This document shows positions 1 to 11,284 of a stretch of 64,000 nucleotides of DNA, in pieces (position 1 is the first letter of the stretch; every line of letters begins with the position of its first letter). The position numbers and the translations under genes are program-made. This DNA is from Allacma fusca (taxonomy: Eukaryota > Arthropoda > Collembola > Symphypleona > Sminthuridae): contig OX359245.1 of assembly GCA_947179485.1 (NCBI GenBank), positions 59,755,067 through 59,819,066 of the forward strand. The letters are read 5' to 3'. Under the pieces are notes generated by a model. That model made no database searches. It saw nothing but the letters and a program-made list of their open reading frames with translations, and was not told where the DNA came from.

Positions 1-109
1 TCAGGTACTCTATCATTTACTACACTTCGATATCAATTCGGCCATTGACGACTTTACACTTTAGTGTTAACCACATGTGATTTTTGTACTGATTGTAGGA
101 ACTTTAGAC

Positions 110-1291
110 CAGAGCTGCGTTCAAGTCAAGTTATTTTAGACAACTTGACTTGAACTTGACTTGAACTTGAAAAAATTGTCTAAGCGAGGTATCCGCATTT
201 GTACTTGATGAATCAAGTTTCTCAAGCAACTTGAGCATTCAAGTACTCGATTTTCAAGTTCATTTTATTGAACTTGAACTTGATCATAACTTGACGTTCA
301 AGTTGGGCACATAACTTGACTTGAATGTGAACTTGGACTTGAACTTGATTATTCAAGTAATTTTTTCGTAAATTAATAATTAATACTACAAATTTCGGCC
401 ATAACTATTATAGCTAATAATGGCTAGGACGTGATTAGGATTAATTAAACAGGATGCATTCTTTACTTTAAAATTGCCAAAAAATTTAAAATACTTGATC
501 AAATAACTGTAAACATCTTATTTACTAATTTGCACTATTAAGAGTTTAGAAATCACATTACTGGCCTGCTCACATTAGTGTTGCACTCATCTGGTGAGTA
601 TTATATTCATGAACATTTGTCGTCGTTAATTTTGCTGTCGATTTATAAGGTTGTTCGTCTGCGCCATCATGTTTAATATCAGCAAAAATTATTTTTACAT
701 GAAATAATAAATTATTCTTAAACTTCTTCGTAGCTTCAGAACAGGTGAAGTGAACAATTAATTCATTTTTATAATGGAACAAGAACCCCGAGTATCAAAA
801 AACATTTTTATAAAACAACAAGACGGAAATTTAAATTATTCAAAATTCAAAGTATGGAAACAGGACACAAGAGATATTCTCGACCACTGGGCATCGTGGA
901 GGCAACTTTAATGTCGATGGAATGAAAACAAATACAAAGATAACATTTTTATGATGATTGACGCCCAATATTATTTTTAGTGGGAAGCAATGATGCCACT
1001 AATTAGGCATTGCTTACATTGCTTTGCAGGGGGAAAAACTCAAGTTATACTCAAGTTTTATTCAAGTACTTCCATTCATTGTACTTGAACTTGACTTGAT
1101 TTTACAATCAAGTAATAAATTATTAACTTGAACTTGATCGAACTTGAACTTGAAAATTCAAGTTAAAATTATAATTTCACTTGAACTTGATTTTCAAGTT
1201 TCAAGTTCCAAAATTTTCTGCACTTGACTTGACTTGAACTTGATACGCACTTAAACTATTCAAGTTAAACTTGAACTTGAACGCAGCTCTG
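110..1291. mobile_element. hAT-like non-autonomous transposon with CTTGAA-rich ends
   Basis: The termini are inverted: CAGAGCTGCGTTCAAGT at the left and its reverse complement, ending AACGCAGCTCTG, at the right. Flanks are an 8-bp target duplication, CTTTAGAC (102-109) and CTTAAGAC (1292-1299), with one mismatch. The empty site, a single CTTTAGAC joined to CAATGAT, is present at about 32123 and 45767. About 250 bases at each end consist of degenerate CTTGAA/TTCAAG motifs; the core (about 370-1030) is unique AT-rich sequence with no credible ORF. Terminal sequence and 8-bp duplication fit the hAT superfamily; no transposase is encoded. Confidence 0.88.
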
Positions 1292-1299
1292 CTTAAGAC

Positions 1300-2235
1300 C
1301 AATGATATAAGAAGCTTTATACCCTAAGAATAAGGGAGTCTCCTACGGCACGAATTAGATAGATTTATTAAAGGTCGATATGGCCTTAGGCTTACAACCC
1401 ACTGATTATTGCCTTTAATACATGTACATTTTATAAGATATGAAATTTATAAATACGATAAAAACATTAGTAAATGGATGGTACAGTTGTAGGTAAAAAT
1501 GTTCCCTGCTATAACAAGGGCCGTCAAAAAACACTGTACATGTTTTCATTTTAGTTTCTGATATACATATAATGTAAAAATATATGGTTGAAGTGGCATT
1601 GCTTCCATACAAATATAAAAATACATAGATATTTATAACATTTGATGGAACGCTGTCAGGTCGTGTGTTCTCTAATTCAGCCCACCAACATCTCCATTTT
1701 TAACTAGATATAATTTGGTACCCACCCACGGGATTAGTACTATTTTGCTAAGGCCACTGGTGGGCTGATGGGCGTACACTTCCTTTCAGCTTACATTTTA
1801 CTTACCATATACCTTACATTTGAGATTTCAGCGGTAGCGCTTTACAGCCGTTCTTCGTTCTAAGCATTTTAAATTATAGTCGGTTAGCAATATTAGCCGA
1901 CGATATATAAAAATATTAAATAATTAAATATAATAGAATTAGCGGATTATTAGTAAGAAAATTTCGATGGAAGATAATTTTCTTAAACGGTAAGGGAGTG
2001 TGCACATATTACGTTTCATTTTTGGGGGAGGGAGGGGGTCTTGAAGCCGATGTTTTTGTGTATACCTTGTGGGGGGTGGGGGCAATCTTGCTGGTGAGGT
2101 TTCACCAATTCTCACAAAAATGTGAGGAATAAACCCGGAAAATTGTTAGACTCTAGTGTTTTTAGTTACAAGCTTTTACTGCTGAAAGACCACTAATACA
2201 TTTTGTAAACATACGCAAGCAGTACATTAATCCAA
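1300..2235. other. Non-coding host sequence
   Basis: No credible gene. Conserved in blocks starting near 32021 and 45665. It contains G-rich runs near 2023-2085 (GGGGGAGGGAGGGGG and, 40 bases on, GGGGGGTGGGGG), which are kept in the other copies. Confidence 0.6.
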
Positions 2236-2418
2236 ATGTCTGCCAACCATGAGCATTCCGAAAACTCATGGTTTACGCAGGAATGGCTACAAAATCACGC
2301 CCGTCAATTTCAGTTTTGCAAACCATTTTTTCTCGTGATCCCAGTTGCTGTCGCCCTTGGCGATGCAATTTGGACGAAGTTTGAATATCGAAGTTTATCA
2401 GGGTCATGTGCTCTTTAA
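2236..2418 (+). other. Small conserved ORF of unknown meaning
   Basis: An ATG-initiated 60-codon frame whose homologues at 33045 and 46689 run to 79 codons; here a small indel near codon 55 changes the end. It has one hydrophobic stretch (about residues 27-42) followed by a polar tail. No family is recognised; the hydrophobic stretch loosely recalls the N-terminal anchor of mitochondrial inner-membrane peptidase subunits, but no catalytic motif is present. It may be an exon or a chance frame preserved only because the DNA is duplicated. Confidence 0.2.
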
Positions 2419-2904
2419 TCAAAACTAGTAAAAACTCTGCTTTTCAGGGACGATTACTTGAAGAGAGGGTAGTGTGATTGTAGAAATTAAAAGCCAAACG
2501 GTTTACGAATCAAGACCTGTCGTAGATACTTGTATGCCTAAATCGGGGCGATTGTATTAAGAGCTGCGCTTTAAATAAACGGACAGGTAGTACTCGTTAA
2601 TAATAAGGAGTGTTTCGCATACCACCTTTTGGGAGTTGTGTGTGGCCATTGAACTATGTAAGTGCGAAACTTTAAATAAACGGACAGAAAGTGCCCTTTA
2701 ATAATAAGGATGTATCTGGAGTTTGTATTTGCAACCCGAGCGATTCATCTGCCTACTTTGGCGGTTTGTCGCAACATGTCATGCTAGATGTCTGGAAATT
2801 ATCCCCTGTCTACTGTTTCCCCGGCATTCAAGACAACCTTGAAAGAAAAACCTACCATGCATGGAATCACTATTTTGCTAGCAACATTGCATATGAATCC
2901 TATA

Positions 2905-3082
2905 AAAGAGCTGCTCATAGAAATTCGTTAGAAAGCATCTCCAAGAGCTGCTCATAGAAATTCGTTAGAAAGCATCTCGAAGAGCTGCTCATAGAAATTC
3001 GTTAGAAAGCATCTCAAAGAGCTGCTCATAGAAATTCGTTAGAAAGCATCTCAAAGAGCTGCTCATAGAAATTCGTTAGAAA
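2905..3082. repeat. 37-bp minisatellite, left part (interrupted by a transposon)
   Basis: About five units of a 37-bp repeat containing AGAGCTGCTCATAGAAATTC followed by GTTAGAAAGCATCTC. The array resumes at 4251-4305 after a hAT-like insertion. Corresponding uninterrupted arrays with about eight units are at 33715-34016 and 47359-47660. Confidence 0.9.
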
Positions 3083-4250
3083 CAGGGATGGGAATGGATT
3101 ATTATTCCGGGATTAAATTAATCCCGGATTACAAAATTTATAAAAATTATTTAATCCCAATCCCAATCCAAGTTTTGTGGAAACTTGCATCTAATCCTTA
3201 ATCCTCAATCCCGGCTCAATGCTTTCATTTTAATCTATTAGTTTAATCCAATTATTTACATGGAAACGAATTAATCCCCAATCCGAATCCAAAACTTGGT
3301 GAATTGTATGGTCAATCCTAATCCCAAAATCCACTGCTGTCAGTACTGTGGATTGGATTATGTCTCCTGCTATGTCATTGCTACATTTTTTTCACGTTTT
3401 TTTTTACATCTAGCGGTTTCATAATGAACCTGTAGCTTGTGTTTGTTGACATGCCACAATTGGAAGGCTAGCGTTTTCAAACAGGAATCATGCCGTTACA
3501 GTTTGTAAAAATATAAATCTGAGAAAAGAACGTGGGAGCATAGTAAAAGCTTTAAGCTTTTTTGTATTAATTACGGAGTAACAAATTTTCTTTAAGTTGG
3601 CCTCAAATATGTGCATATTTTGATTACCAGTATTTCAGCTGTTGAATACTATAATTTAAATGTGTATCATAAATATGCAGGTTGGAATTGCGACTAATGT
3701 CTTTGAATAAATGGGACCAACCTTGTAATTTGAACCAACTATTATGATATTATCCCAATATGAATTGCCGAATTTATGATGGCCATTAGCGCAAACGATC
3801 TATGTATTAAGAAATGTTGACCCGTAAACCTCATTTATATAAGCTTTAAATTGGTCTATGTGCTCATCCATTAGAAACTTTTTGATATTGTTCATCAATC
3901 CTTAATATCTGCAACTTTATTGGAAATCCCATGTAAATCTGCGAAGTTTTATTCATCAAATCTTTAATCGAATCCTAATGTTTGGAGTTTCCCCGTCAAT
4001 CCCTTAATCCAATCCAAATGATCGGGATTTTTTCCCTCAATCCCTTAATCCAATCCAGTTGATGGGAAATTTTTCTTTAATCCGTTAATCCAATCCAGGT
4101 GATCGGAATTTTTATCCTTAATCCGTTAATCCAATCCAAGTGATCGGATTTTTTGCTTTAATTCATTAATCCAATCCAATTGATCGAAAGTTTTTCCTTT
4201 AATCCGTTAATCCAATCCTGCAGGTCGTCTTTGTAAATTTCCCATCCCTG
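3083..4250. mobile_element. hAT-like transposon with AATCCC-rich ends, inside the minisatellite
   Basis: The left end CAGGGATGGGAAT is mirrored at the right by ATTTCCCATCCCTG. A perfect 8-bp duplication GTTAGAAA flanks it (3075-3082 and 4251-4258), a sequence that belongs to the 37-bp minisatellite unit. Subterminal regions are degenerate arrays of TTAATCCNAATCC motifs; the core (about 3340-3830) is unique. No transposase frame. The homologous minisatellites at 33715 and 47359 lack this insertion. Confidence 0.88.
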
Positions 4251-4305
4251 GTTAGAAAGCATCTCAAAGAGCTGCTCATAGAAATTCGTTAGAAAGCATT
4301 TCGAT
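4251..4305. repeat. 37-bp minisatellite, right part
   Basis: Continuation of the 2905-3082 array after the transposon: about 1.5 units ending in GCATTTCGATGAGC, the same array end as in the other blocks. Confidence 0.85.
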
Positions 4306-5052
4306 GAGCATTGAATATGTTGTTCAAAGTTATCAAATGCAATTTTCCACAGCATGTGAAGATGAGTATTTGTCAAATCGAAAACAAAATCGGTCAAGCA
4401 TTTTCGGGGAAAAGTACAGATTTAATTTTTTTTACGCACGAACACGCTGACCGATTTAAATCAATAACGAACGCATACGAGTTTTCGGCCTATACAAAAA
4501 CTTTGAACGGTTTGGTCTAGTAGTTTCGGAGGAATACTACCAGACATCACGGACAACACTATGTTCTAAGGGGGCTGACGCCGCCCTAAAAATGCTACGG
4601 ATTAAACTTATTTTTTGTCTTTGTTTTTGCTTTGATGACGTTTACAGGGGAGGGGGGGTCAAGGAATAAGGACGTTAGGATGACGATAGAGGGGTAGGGT
4701 CAAAAACATGGTGCAAAAATTAATCGTAATATGTGCACACTCCCTAAGGAAATCAAAAGTATGCGTAACCGAATCAAGGACTAAGAAGAAAATTAAAATC
4801 ATGTCATAAATAAGATTCCGTGTAATTCCCGTGACCAAATTTATTTTGTTACGGTAAAACTTATCGTCCGTTGCACATACGCCTGTAAGAACATATGAAC
4901 CACGTTCGTTTGAGGAACTGTGTGTGTGTCCATGGGTCTGTAAACTGGACATTTTGTGATGTTGAAATTTGTGGCCATTCTCTATACAAGAAAACTCCTA
5001 CTCTATTAACTATTTGTCTACAATTTAAAGACTTACGCATGAATAACCATAC
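4306..5052. other. Intronic/intergenic region with a candidate exon of the acyltransferase
   Basis: Mostly non-coding. On the minus strand an acceptor-like TTCTTACAG ends at 4883, and the frame that follows (from 4882) is phase-compatible with the donor of the first acyltransferase exon at 5053 and stays open to 4659. The homologous acceptor is at 34585 (TTTCAG). The peptide could be a short second exon, but its own donor is not obvious and its phase does not lead cleanly to the penultimate exon seen elsewhere. Confidence 0.35.
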
Positions 5053-6316
5053 CTCCCGGATGGTTTGGAATGGGTAGCACAAAAAAGCAGCACAAATCCT
5101 TCGGCACTGCCATTTTTGCTAATTTCAATGACTGCACCATAGCTCCTTGAATAGCAGATTGTAAAACCGCGGCGTAACTAACTTTGTAATGATTTTTGAT
5201 ATCCTTGATAAGACTCACAGGAATCAAAGGACTCACACTCGAAATAACTTCTTGGGATAGTTCTCCTTTATATATTGTTCTACAGACTGCAGTTGTTAAA
5301 ATAGCTTCAACTAAATCGTAAGGACTTCTAAAAATTAAACCTAGCTTTTCCAAGAAAGAAAGTTTCCCCTGATTTTGTACAATATCCGGCAATGAGAACT
5401 TTGCGTTGAACAACAGCTTGAATAGTTTCTGAAGGCTGTAACCATCTTCCAGGACATGGTCATTTCGGAAAATAATGCATGTCTTTGATTCTGGCGATTC
5501 TCCATAGATTACATCATTTATTATTACAACCTCCCATGGACTCTGATTTTTTGTCCAAGGAGAGTCAAGAAGTTTCCCCATTATTTTGGAAATATCACTC
5601 TGTTTGCAAGGATTTGGAAGGGCCATTTCCCCTGTGTAATCATATTCCCTGACGTGTTTTTCCAAGCTGAAATTCTCGTCTGTCTTCCAAAAGGCATAGC
5701 CCAAGAAACTGGTCCATGTTTGTTGAAGCCTCAAGTAAACGTTTTGATTTTTGTCGTTTGTTTGGCTGAGTATTCTTTCCTGAAAGAGCCCCCGAATTTT
5801 CTTGGCTTTTAGTTCTCCATTGACTATACCTGCGACCATCATGTTCGTATTCTTGTGAGCGCCAGTGTGGGGATCAATAGCAAATAAAACATTTTCCTTA
5901 GTGAGAAAACAGTCTAGATCCGGACGGAAATATTTTGCGACAATCCAAACCAAAGAACGGACAAATAAATTACACAGGAATAGAGGCACTTGAGTCAGAA
6001 TCAACACGAAAAATACTACAGTGGCCAGAATTGTTGTTAGTTCATGCAAACGTTTTATTAAAATGGACATTTTATGGGCACGAGCTGATGAAACTAGTGA
6101 AATATATGTAGTGGACAGAACAAAATTACGAACAAATTTTGATATTTGAGTATTTTTCTCCAGAACTAACTTAGTAAAGCCAGTGAAACTTTCTTTGACT
6201 TCGTTGCTGACTCCGTCAAATTCAGATGGGATGTAAACTATTATCAAGCCTAAATACAAGAAATTGGGCTGAGACAATTTCAGAGAGGATGTTGGAATTG
6301 GTTCAGTGTTACACAT
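5053..6316 (-). CDS. WSD-type O-acyltransferase, first coding exon (copy A)
   Basis: Large first exon of a wax ester synthase/DGAT-like acyltransferase, which would transfer an acyl chain from acyl-CoA to an alcohol or diacylglycerol at the ER membrane. The frame opens with ATG at 6316; a second candidate start at 6070 (residue 83) lies just before the hydrophobic anchor (about residues 95-125) and the family-typical segment ending FAIDP. The active-site motif HHxxxDG reads DHVLEDG (His287, Asp291, Gly292), with Asp replacing the first His. The exon ends at a consensus donor (GGGAG|GTATGG, phase 1) right after a PxPNHPGG segment, so the protein must continue in further exons; those of this copy lie left of the window. 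Copy A differs from the other copies in several residues, including Glu for Gly in the motif. Confidence 0.8.
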
Positions 6317-6837
6317 CCAAGTTAATAATTATTAATCCATTATTATTTAGTCATAAAAACTAGGAATCAGGTTCTCTTGTCAGAAATGTAATTCATTTGT
6401 AATTGTAAAATTACATTGTGTAATCATGGATTTTTCAGTTGTAATTTTTTGAATTGCATACAATACATGGGCACACAAGCATCTACAATAATTTGTAGTA
6501 ATAATAATTAGTATTAATACTTCCTGCTTGCGTAATTCCTCAGCATAGAATTATTCGTGGCTGGGACAAAAAAACCTGGATAATTGCCCTTTCCGTACAT
6601 GTTGGGAAATTAATACAATTATGCGCACACGGACCCGTATTATGTGCCCTTGTATACGTATTTATGTTCCAAACGAATGTGAAATGTGAGTAGGAAATTC
6701 TTTCGAAAATATTTTCAGTGAGCTTTACAAAACCATAGGTATTACTACTACTAAATACGTAATTATCTTTCCAGGGTTAAACAAGGATTTTTGATGATAT
6801 CTTTATTTTTATTTGCGTCAACGATAAGTGTAAGTAC
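6317..6837. other. Upstream region of acyltransferase copy A
   Basis: AT-rich and non-coding, strongly conserved upstream of all four acyltransferase first exons, as expected for 5' leader or promoter. I see no clear TATA box. Confidence 0.5.
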
Positions 6838-8414
6838 CAGAGCTGCTTGCAGGTATCAGGTAGTACCTGAAAAATACCCGTCGGGTCGGGTTCGGGTCGG
6901 GTTCGGGTTAACTAAAATTAAGTACCTGAATATCGGGTCGAGTGCGGGTAGGTGTAAGATCCGCACCTGAAAATTTAGGTCGGGTTACCGTCAAGTTCGG
7001 GTAAAATAAAATACCTGAACAATTTATCGGGTTCAAGTTCGGGTCACAGTATTTGAATTACCTGAACCCGAACTTGACATTTCAGGTAATTTGCAGGTAT
7101 TTATTTCCGCCAAAAAAATCAAACTTCACGTGAATAAACCTTCCATTCTGCATGCAATATTTATAAGGGCACTTGGTTTGGGAAAAACAGTGAATACCGA
7201 AGTGTTTAGCAAACCGTCATACAGTGATTATCGATGAGAGTTAAAGTGCAATGGTTTCTTATTTAACAATTATTAGAAGTAAGTCATAATTTCGATATAA
7301 TTAGCACAAGCTTTAAGCGTGTTTGAATGGAAACTGTAAGATTTCAATATAAGTGAAGAAGTAGCCGAAATCATCGAAGAATTAAATCAAAGTGAAGATG
7401 ACTCAAAACATGGTCGTCATAAGCCAGAGAAAAAATCAATAGCAAACAGCCATTTCAATTACTGTGGTGAGACTCATAAATACACTTGTAATTATTAGTT
7501 CATTTACTCATAAACTTCTAAAACAAAGCTGACGGTATACCCTACATATTTACTAAGTTGATAAAATTGTAGGTTATGCTCAAATTTTCTAATAATTTGT
7601 AGGCACTTGTATGTAGACTGTATATTTCGAGGAAAAAATATATATCGTTTGAGGTATCCATTGAAAATGGCACTTTTTAGAATTTGGTTGACGATATGTA
7701 TGTTCGAACCTTTGACATTCCAAAATTCTGAATAGACCCCCATCTAGAGTTTCTTGAACATGTTTTTTTACTTTTAATAACTTGTTGCGTTGCAAACGAT
7801 TTCAATTTTATTTTCATTTCGTGTTGCAAAGTGAAAAGTGGATTCAACAGAATCAGTGTGTAAATTTATTGTCTAAAATTATCCGTACACAAAAACTTCG
7901 AAATAAGAGAGGATCTTAAAGAATATTACTCTGTCGTTCAATCCCGAAAAAGACGCATATCGGTTGTAGGTATAGGGACAAATCTCGGGAGTGTTGTATG
8001 CAGGTTGTAGGTAGGGTCAAATCTCAGGAGGGATCTATGAATGTAGGCTAAACTGTAGGCTCTACGAAAGAATCTAAAAATATGTAGAATAAAATTTAAG
8101 GTATGCAAATATTTTACCCAGCTTAGGCTATCAATAACATTTTACCTTAAATCAGCGGGTGAAATACCTGAAAGTCAAGTGCGGGTTCAGGTTCGGGTCA
8201 GATTCGGGTCGGGTTTACATCGGATCCAAACTTCAGGTAATTTTTCAGGTATGGGTATTCTAGAAATACCCGACGAAAAATACCTGACAAGTAAAGTATT
8301 GGCTCGGATCCGACTGAGTAAGTTCGGGTCGAAGAAATTTTTTTACCTGAAATGTCAGGTACGGGTCGGGTTCAGGTGCGGATCCTGATTTTTTGGTACC
8401 TGAGAGCAGCTCTG
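6838..8414. mobile_element. hAT-like transposon with CGGGT-rich ends
   Basis: The left end CAGAGCTGCTTGCAGGTA pairs with a right end TACCTGAGAGCAGCTCTG. A perfect 8-bp duplication GTAAGTAC flanks it (6830-6837 and 8415-8422). The empty site with a single GTAAGTAC followed by CTTGATTG is at about 36531 and 50175. Subterminal regions carry degenerate TCGGGTCGGGTTCGGGT motifs; a unique core of about 1 kb has no convincing coding frame. Confidence 0.88.
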
Positions 8415-10574
8415 GTAAGTACCTTGATTGAGCATGATAGTTTATAATTTTGTTCGCATAATAGCATAAGTAACGGAATTAACTACTAAAGTATTCACTG
8501 CTCTGATTAGTTAAAAATTTTCTTACAGAATTATTACCAACTAATTGACCCAAGTCAATTTTATTCACACACAATCGTTCATAAAACGAATTCAACTATA
8601 TAAATCCCAATGAAATCTCTAAAATCTATAACGTTCTAATAATTTTTAAACTTCCAGCCGTGTATCAATAAATAGAAAATAATTTGATAATTTACCCATT
8701 TTTCGCGGTTTAATGGAAATATGTTGCGTTGCGATTTTCCCGCCAATGGGGTAGTCAAATTTTGGCGGGAGGATAGGTAATAGATCAATCCTTCACAATT
8801 ACAGGTCACGCAAAAACTATTGTGATTTCACAGTAGGATATTTATTATTATATCAAGTAATGAGTGTGTTGTCAATCGTGATGGGGATCTGTCAATTATA
8901 ACAGCATTCTTGTGCTAATTCTCGTGAAAGTATGTCAATACCCGTCACAGCTAAATTGGCAAAAGAGAACAACTTTTTTACAAGAGACAAAGTGTTTAAC
9001 ATTTTTGTTCCGTAGGAAATTCCGTTCCGTTCCGAAACATACAGAAAATATTGTTCTCGGTTCCGTTCCAATTTTCGGGATATCGGAACATTTTAACTGA
9101 AATCGTTCGGAACAAAGAAGTAAAGTTTTATTTCCGTAACAGTTTGTGTTCCGTTCCGGATTATGCTAATTTTTCTGTTCCGAATCCGTTCCTTTCCAAA
9201 GCATCCCGGAATTTTACACTAGGTGTACATGAAATGCAATTATATTACCTGTAATATTTCTACAACTATAATGCTGTACAAGTTTGGTTTTTGATTATAA
9301 ATCATTTCAATTCTGTATTTTAAAAAACGGATTTTAGGATAATTACAATATTGTTATAATTATGGAACGACAATCAATAATTTAAACAACGAGCTGTACT
9401 ACTTCAAACTGTATATACAATTTGAAATAAATTGAATTTTTTCGATAGTAAAAACGTTAAGCCAATTCTTCAAGCAAGTAAAATTATCTATGCTTCCGTT
9501 AATGTTTATGGAAATGCAAATGGTGCATTGGTATGCAAATGAGGTTTGGAGGCATGTTGCGCATTCTTGGAAGAGTATCAGTAGGAGTAGTGTGTGCCAT
9601 ACACTGATAATTATTCGAAAGATGAATCGGTATATTTACATATACTGCGACTGCAGATATTCGGATAAGATTGGCCCTTGTCTCCTCCCTTCTCAGCATA
9701 TCTTCTTTCTCTACCTATAGCTTTACATTTCACTCTCACTCTATAGCTATTTCGGACAGCAGGAGCAGTCCAGCACTGAATGTACTCAACTACCATCTTT
9801 GAGGAATGGCTCTAAGAGCCCAGTGCCCCTGCGTTTGCGGAGGTGTGACCAGTGAGAGAGATGGATGTTGGGTTCTGGGGGATGTTGCGGCTGGATACCG
9901 GGCGCACTAACGCTCACTCAACCGAGTGTACTAAATTACGGTTGCCTGGGCTCTACTGGACCTGTGCGTACCTGCAAACACAAGGCTTGTACTCCTTCAG
10001 TTCGTCGAGGGATATATTCTCCTTCTTTGTTACCTTGCTCTCTTCTCTCCTTAGATTAAGTAAATTAAGATATATGGTTGTTAAACACAAATACAATTGC
10101 AATGTACGGATGATATGGGCTCAGCCCGAAACGATTCCTTCATAAAGAATTAAATTACTGCCTGGTACTGCTATGTTACATTGGAGCTTCTCCTCTTAGT
10201 GACTTAGCACTTAGTGCTGTTACAGATAACTTTGATTATTAAATTCCGAAATTATTTGGAAAAATACGTGTTTGCCAGCTATTATTAACATTATTGGTAA
10301 AACTTGTAAATCATATATCATCATATATGTGGGCTAAATAAATTATCTCAAGGCACTACCGGCGCCGGGAGTAAAACAGCACATGTTTGAGAGTATCTTT
10401 GTCTATCTAAATCCAATTTATACGGGCTATGGTCAAGTCATCGTAACGTCAAGTCTGGTTTCAGCAATATCTGTATTTTATTCAAGTTACAGGAAAAGTA
10501 TGAATTTTTGTGTAATTATGTGAATATGAAAAGCCATAAAAAAAGCCTGAAAAAAATTTAGTCAAGCTCATGGT
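8415..10574. other. Non-coding host DNA with a GTTCCG-rich repeat
   Basis: No gene supported. 9010-9215 carries TTCCGTTCCG motifs that form the left part of a longer GTTCCG element in the other blocks (37155-38075). At about 9511-9530 this copy is deleted for 2.8 kb relative to 37663-40518. The short frames at 9490-10145 overlap on both strands, have no family features and are best treated as chance. Confidence 0.6.
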
Positions 10575-11276
10575 CAGAGCTGCGTTTAAGTACAAGTACA
10601 ACTTGAATAGTTCAAGTGCGTATCAAGTTCAAGACAAGTCAAGTACTGGCAATTTTTTAACTTGAAACGTGAACATCAAATTCAAGTACACATATTCTTG
10701 GCGGTTAAATTTCACTGCATATTTTGTAACAGTCCTAGAATTTCCGCTCCAAATGAAATCCGGTGTAAATTGTTTTAACGCTACATCATAACGTTTTTAG
10801 CAACATTTCATTCCCTATTTCAAATTGGTTAGATCCTTCTCGTAATAATTCACATGCGCTGCAATACTTTGAATAAAAACTTATAGCTCGTTATCCTATA
10901 AAGTGAGTTAAATTGAACGTGTATACCATGGATTCCCACAATTTAATTAGTTTGGAAAACGGAAATACAGACACTCCAAGCACTAATTCCTGTAAAAAAA
11001 CGTTCGCAAATGTATGGACATTTCTCATATTCTCAAGCTACCAAAAACTAACTGAACTACTTGAAAAATAAAGTTCAAGTTCACGTTCAGGTCACGGTTT
11101 GCGTCGAACTTGAAAGTCAAGTTGTTATCAAGTTCAAGTTGTACAAAATTAACTTGAAAATCATGTACTTGAACACCCTAGTAGTTCCAAGAACTTGATT
11201 TATCAAGTTCAAGTGCGGAAATTTTTTCAAGTTCAAGTCAAGTTATCTTAAAATACTTGACTTGAACGCAGCTCTG
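10575..11276. mobile_element. hAT-like transposon, CTTGAA family, short form
   Basis: Left end CAGAGCTGCGTTTAAGTAC, right end ACTTGAACGCAGCTCTG, perfect 8-bp duplication CTCATGGT (10567-10574 and 11277-11284). Same terminal and subterminal family as 110-1291 but with a different, shorter core. The same insertion is present at 55208-55893, so it predates the segmental duplication. Confidence 0.88.
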
Positions 11277-11284
11277 CTCATGGT

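Noticed and set aside
2691-2957. 88-codon frame (also at 33503 and 47147)
   Set aside because: It begins with GTG and its end is the 37-bp minisatellite; no family resemblance. Conservation follows from recent duplication.
2905-4305. CRISPR-like array (37-bp units)
   Set aside because: Units are contiguous without spacers and the context is a eukaryotic genome; it is a minisatellite.
9490-10145. Overlapping short frames on both strands (also at 40497-41054 and 54141-54778)
   Set aside because: Frames on both strands overlap each other, differ at block ends and show no domain.
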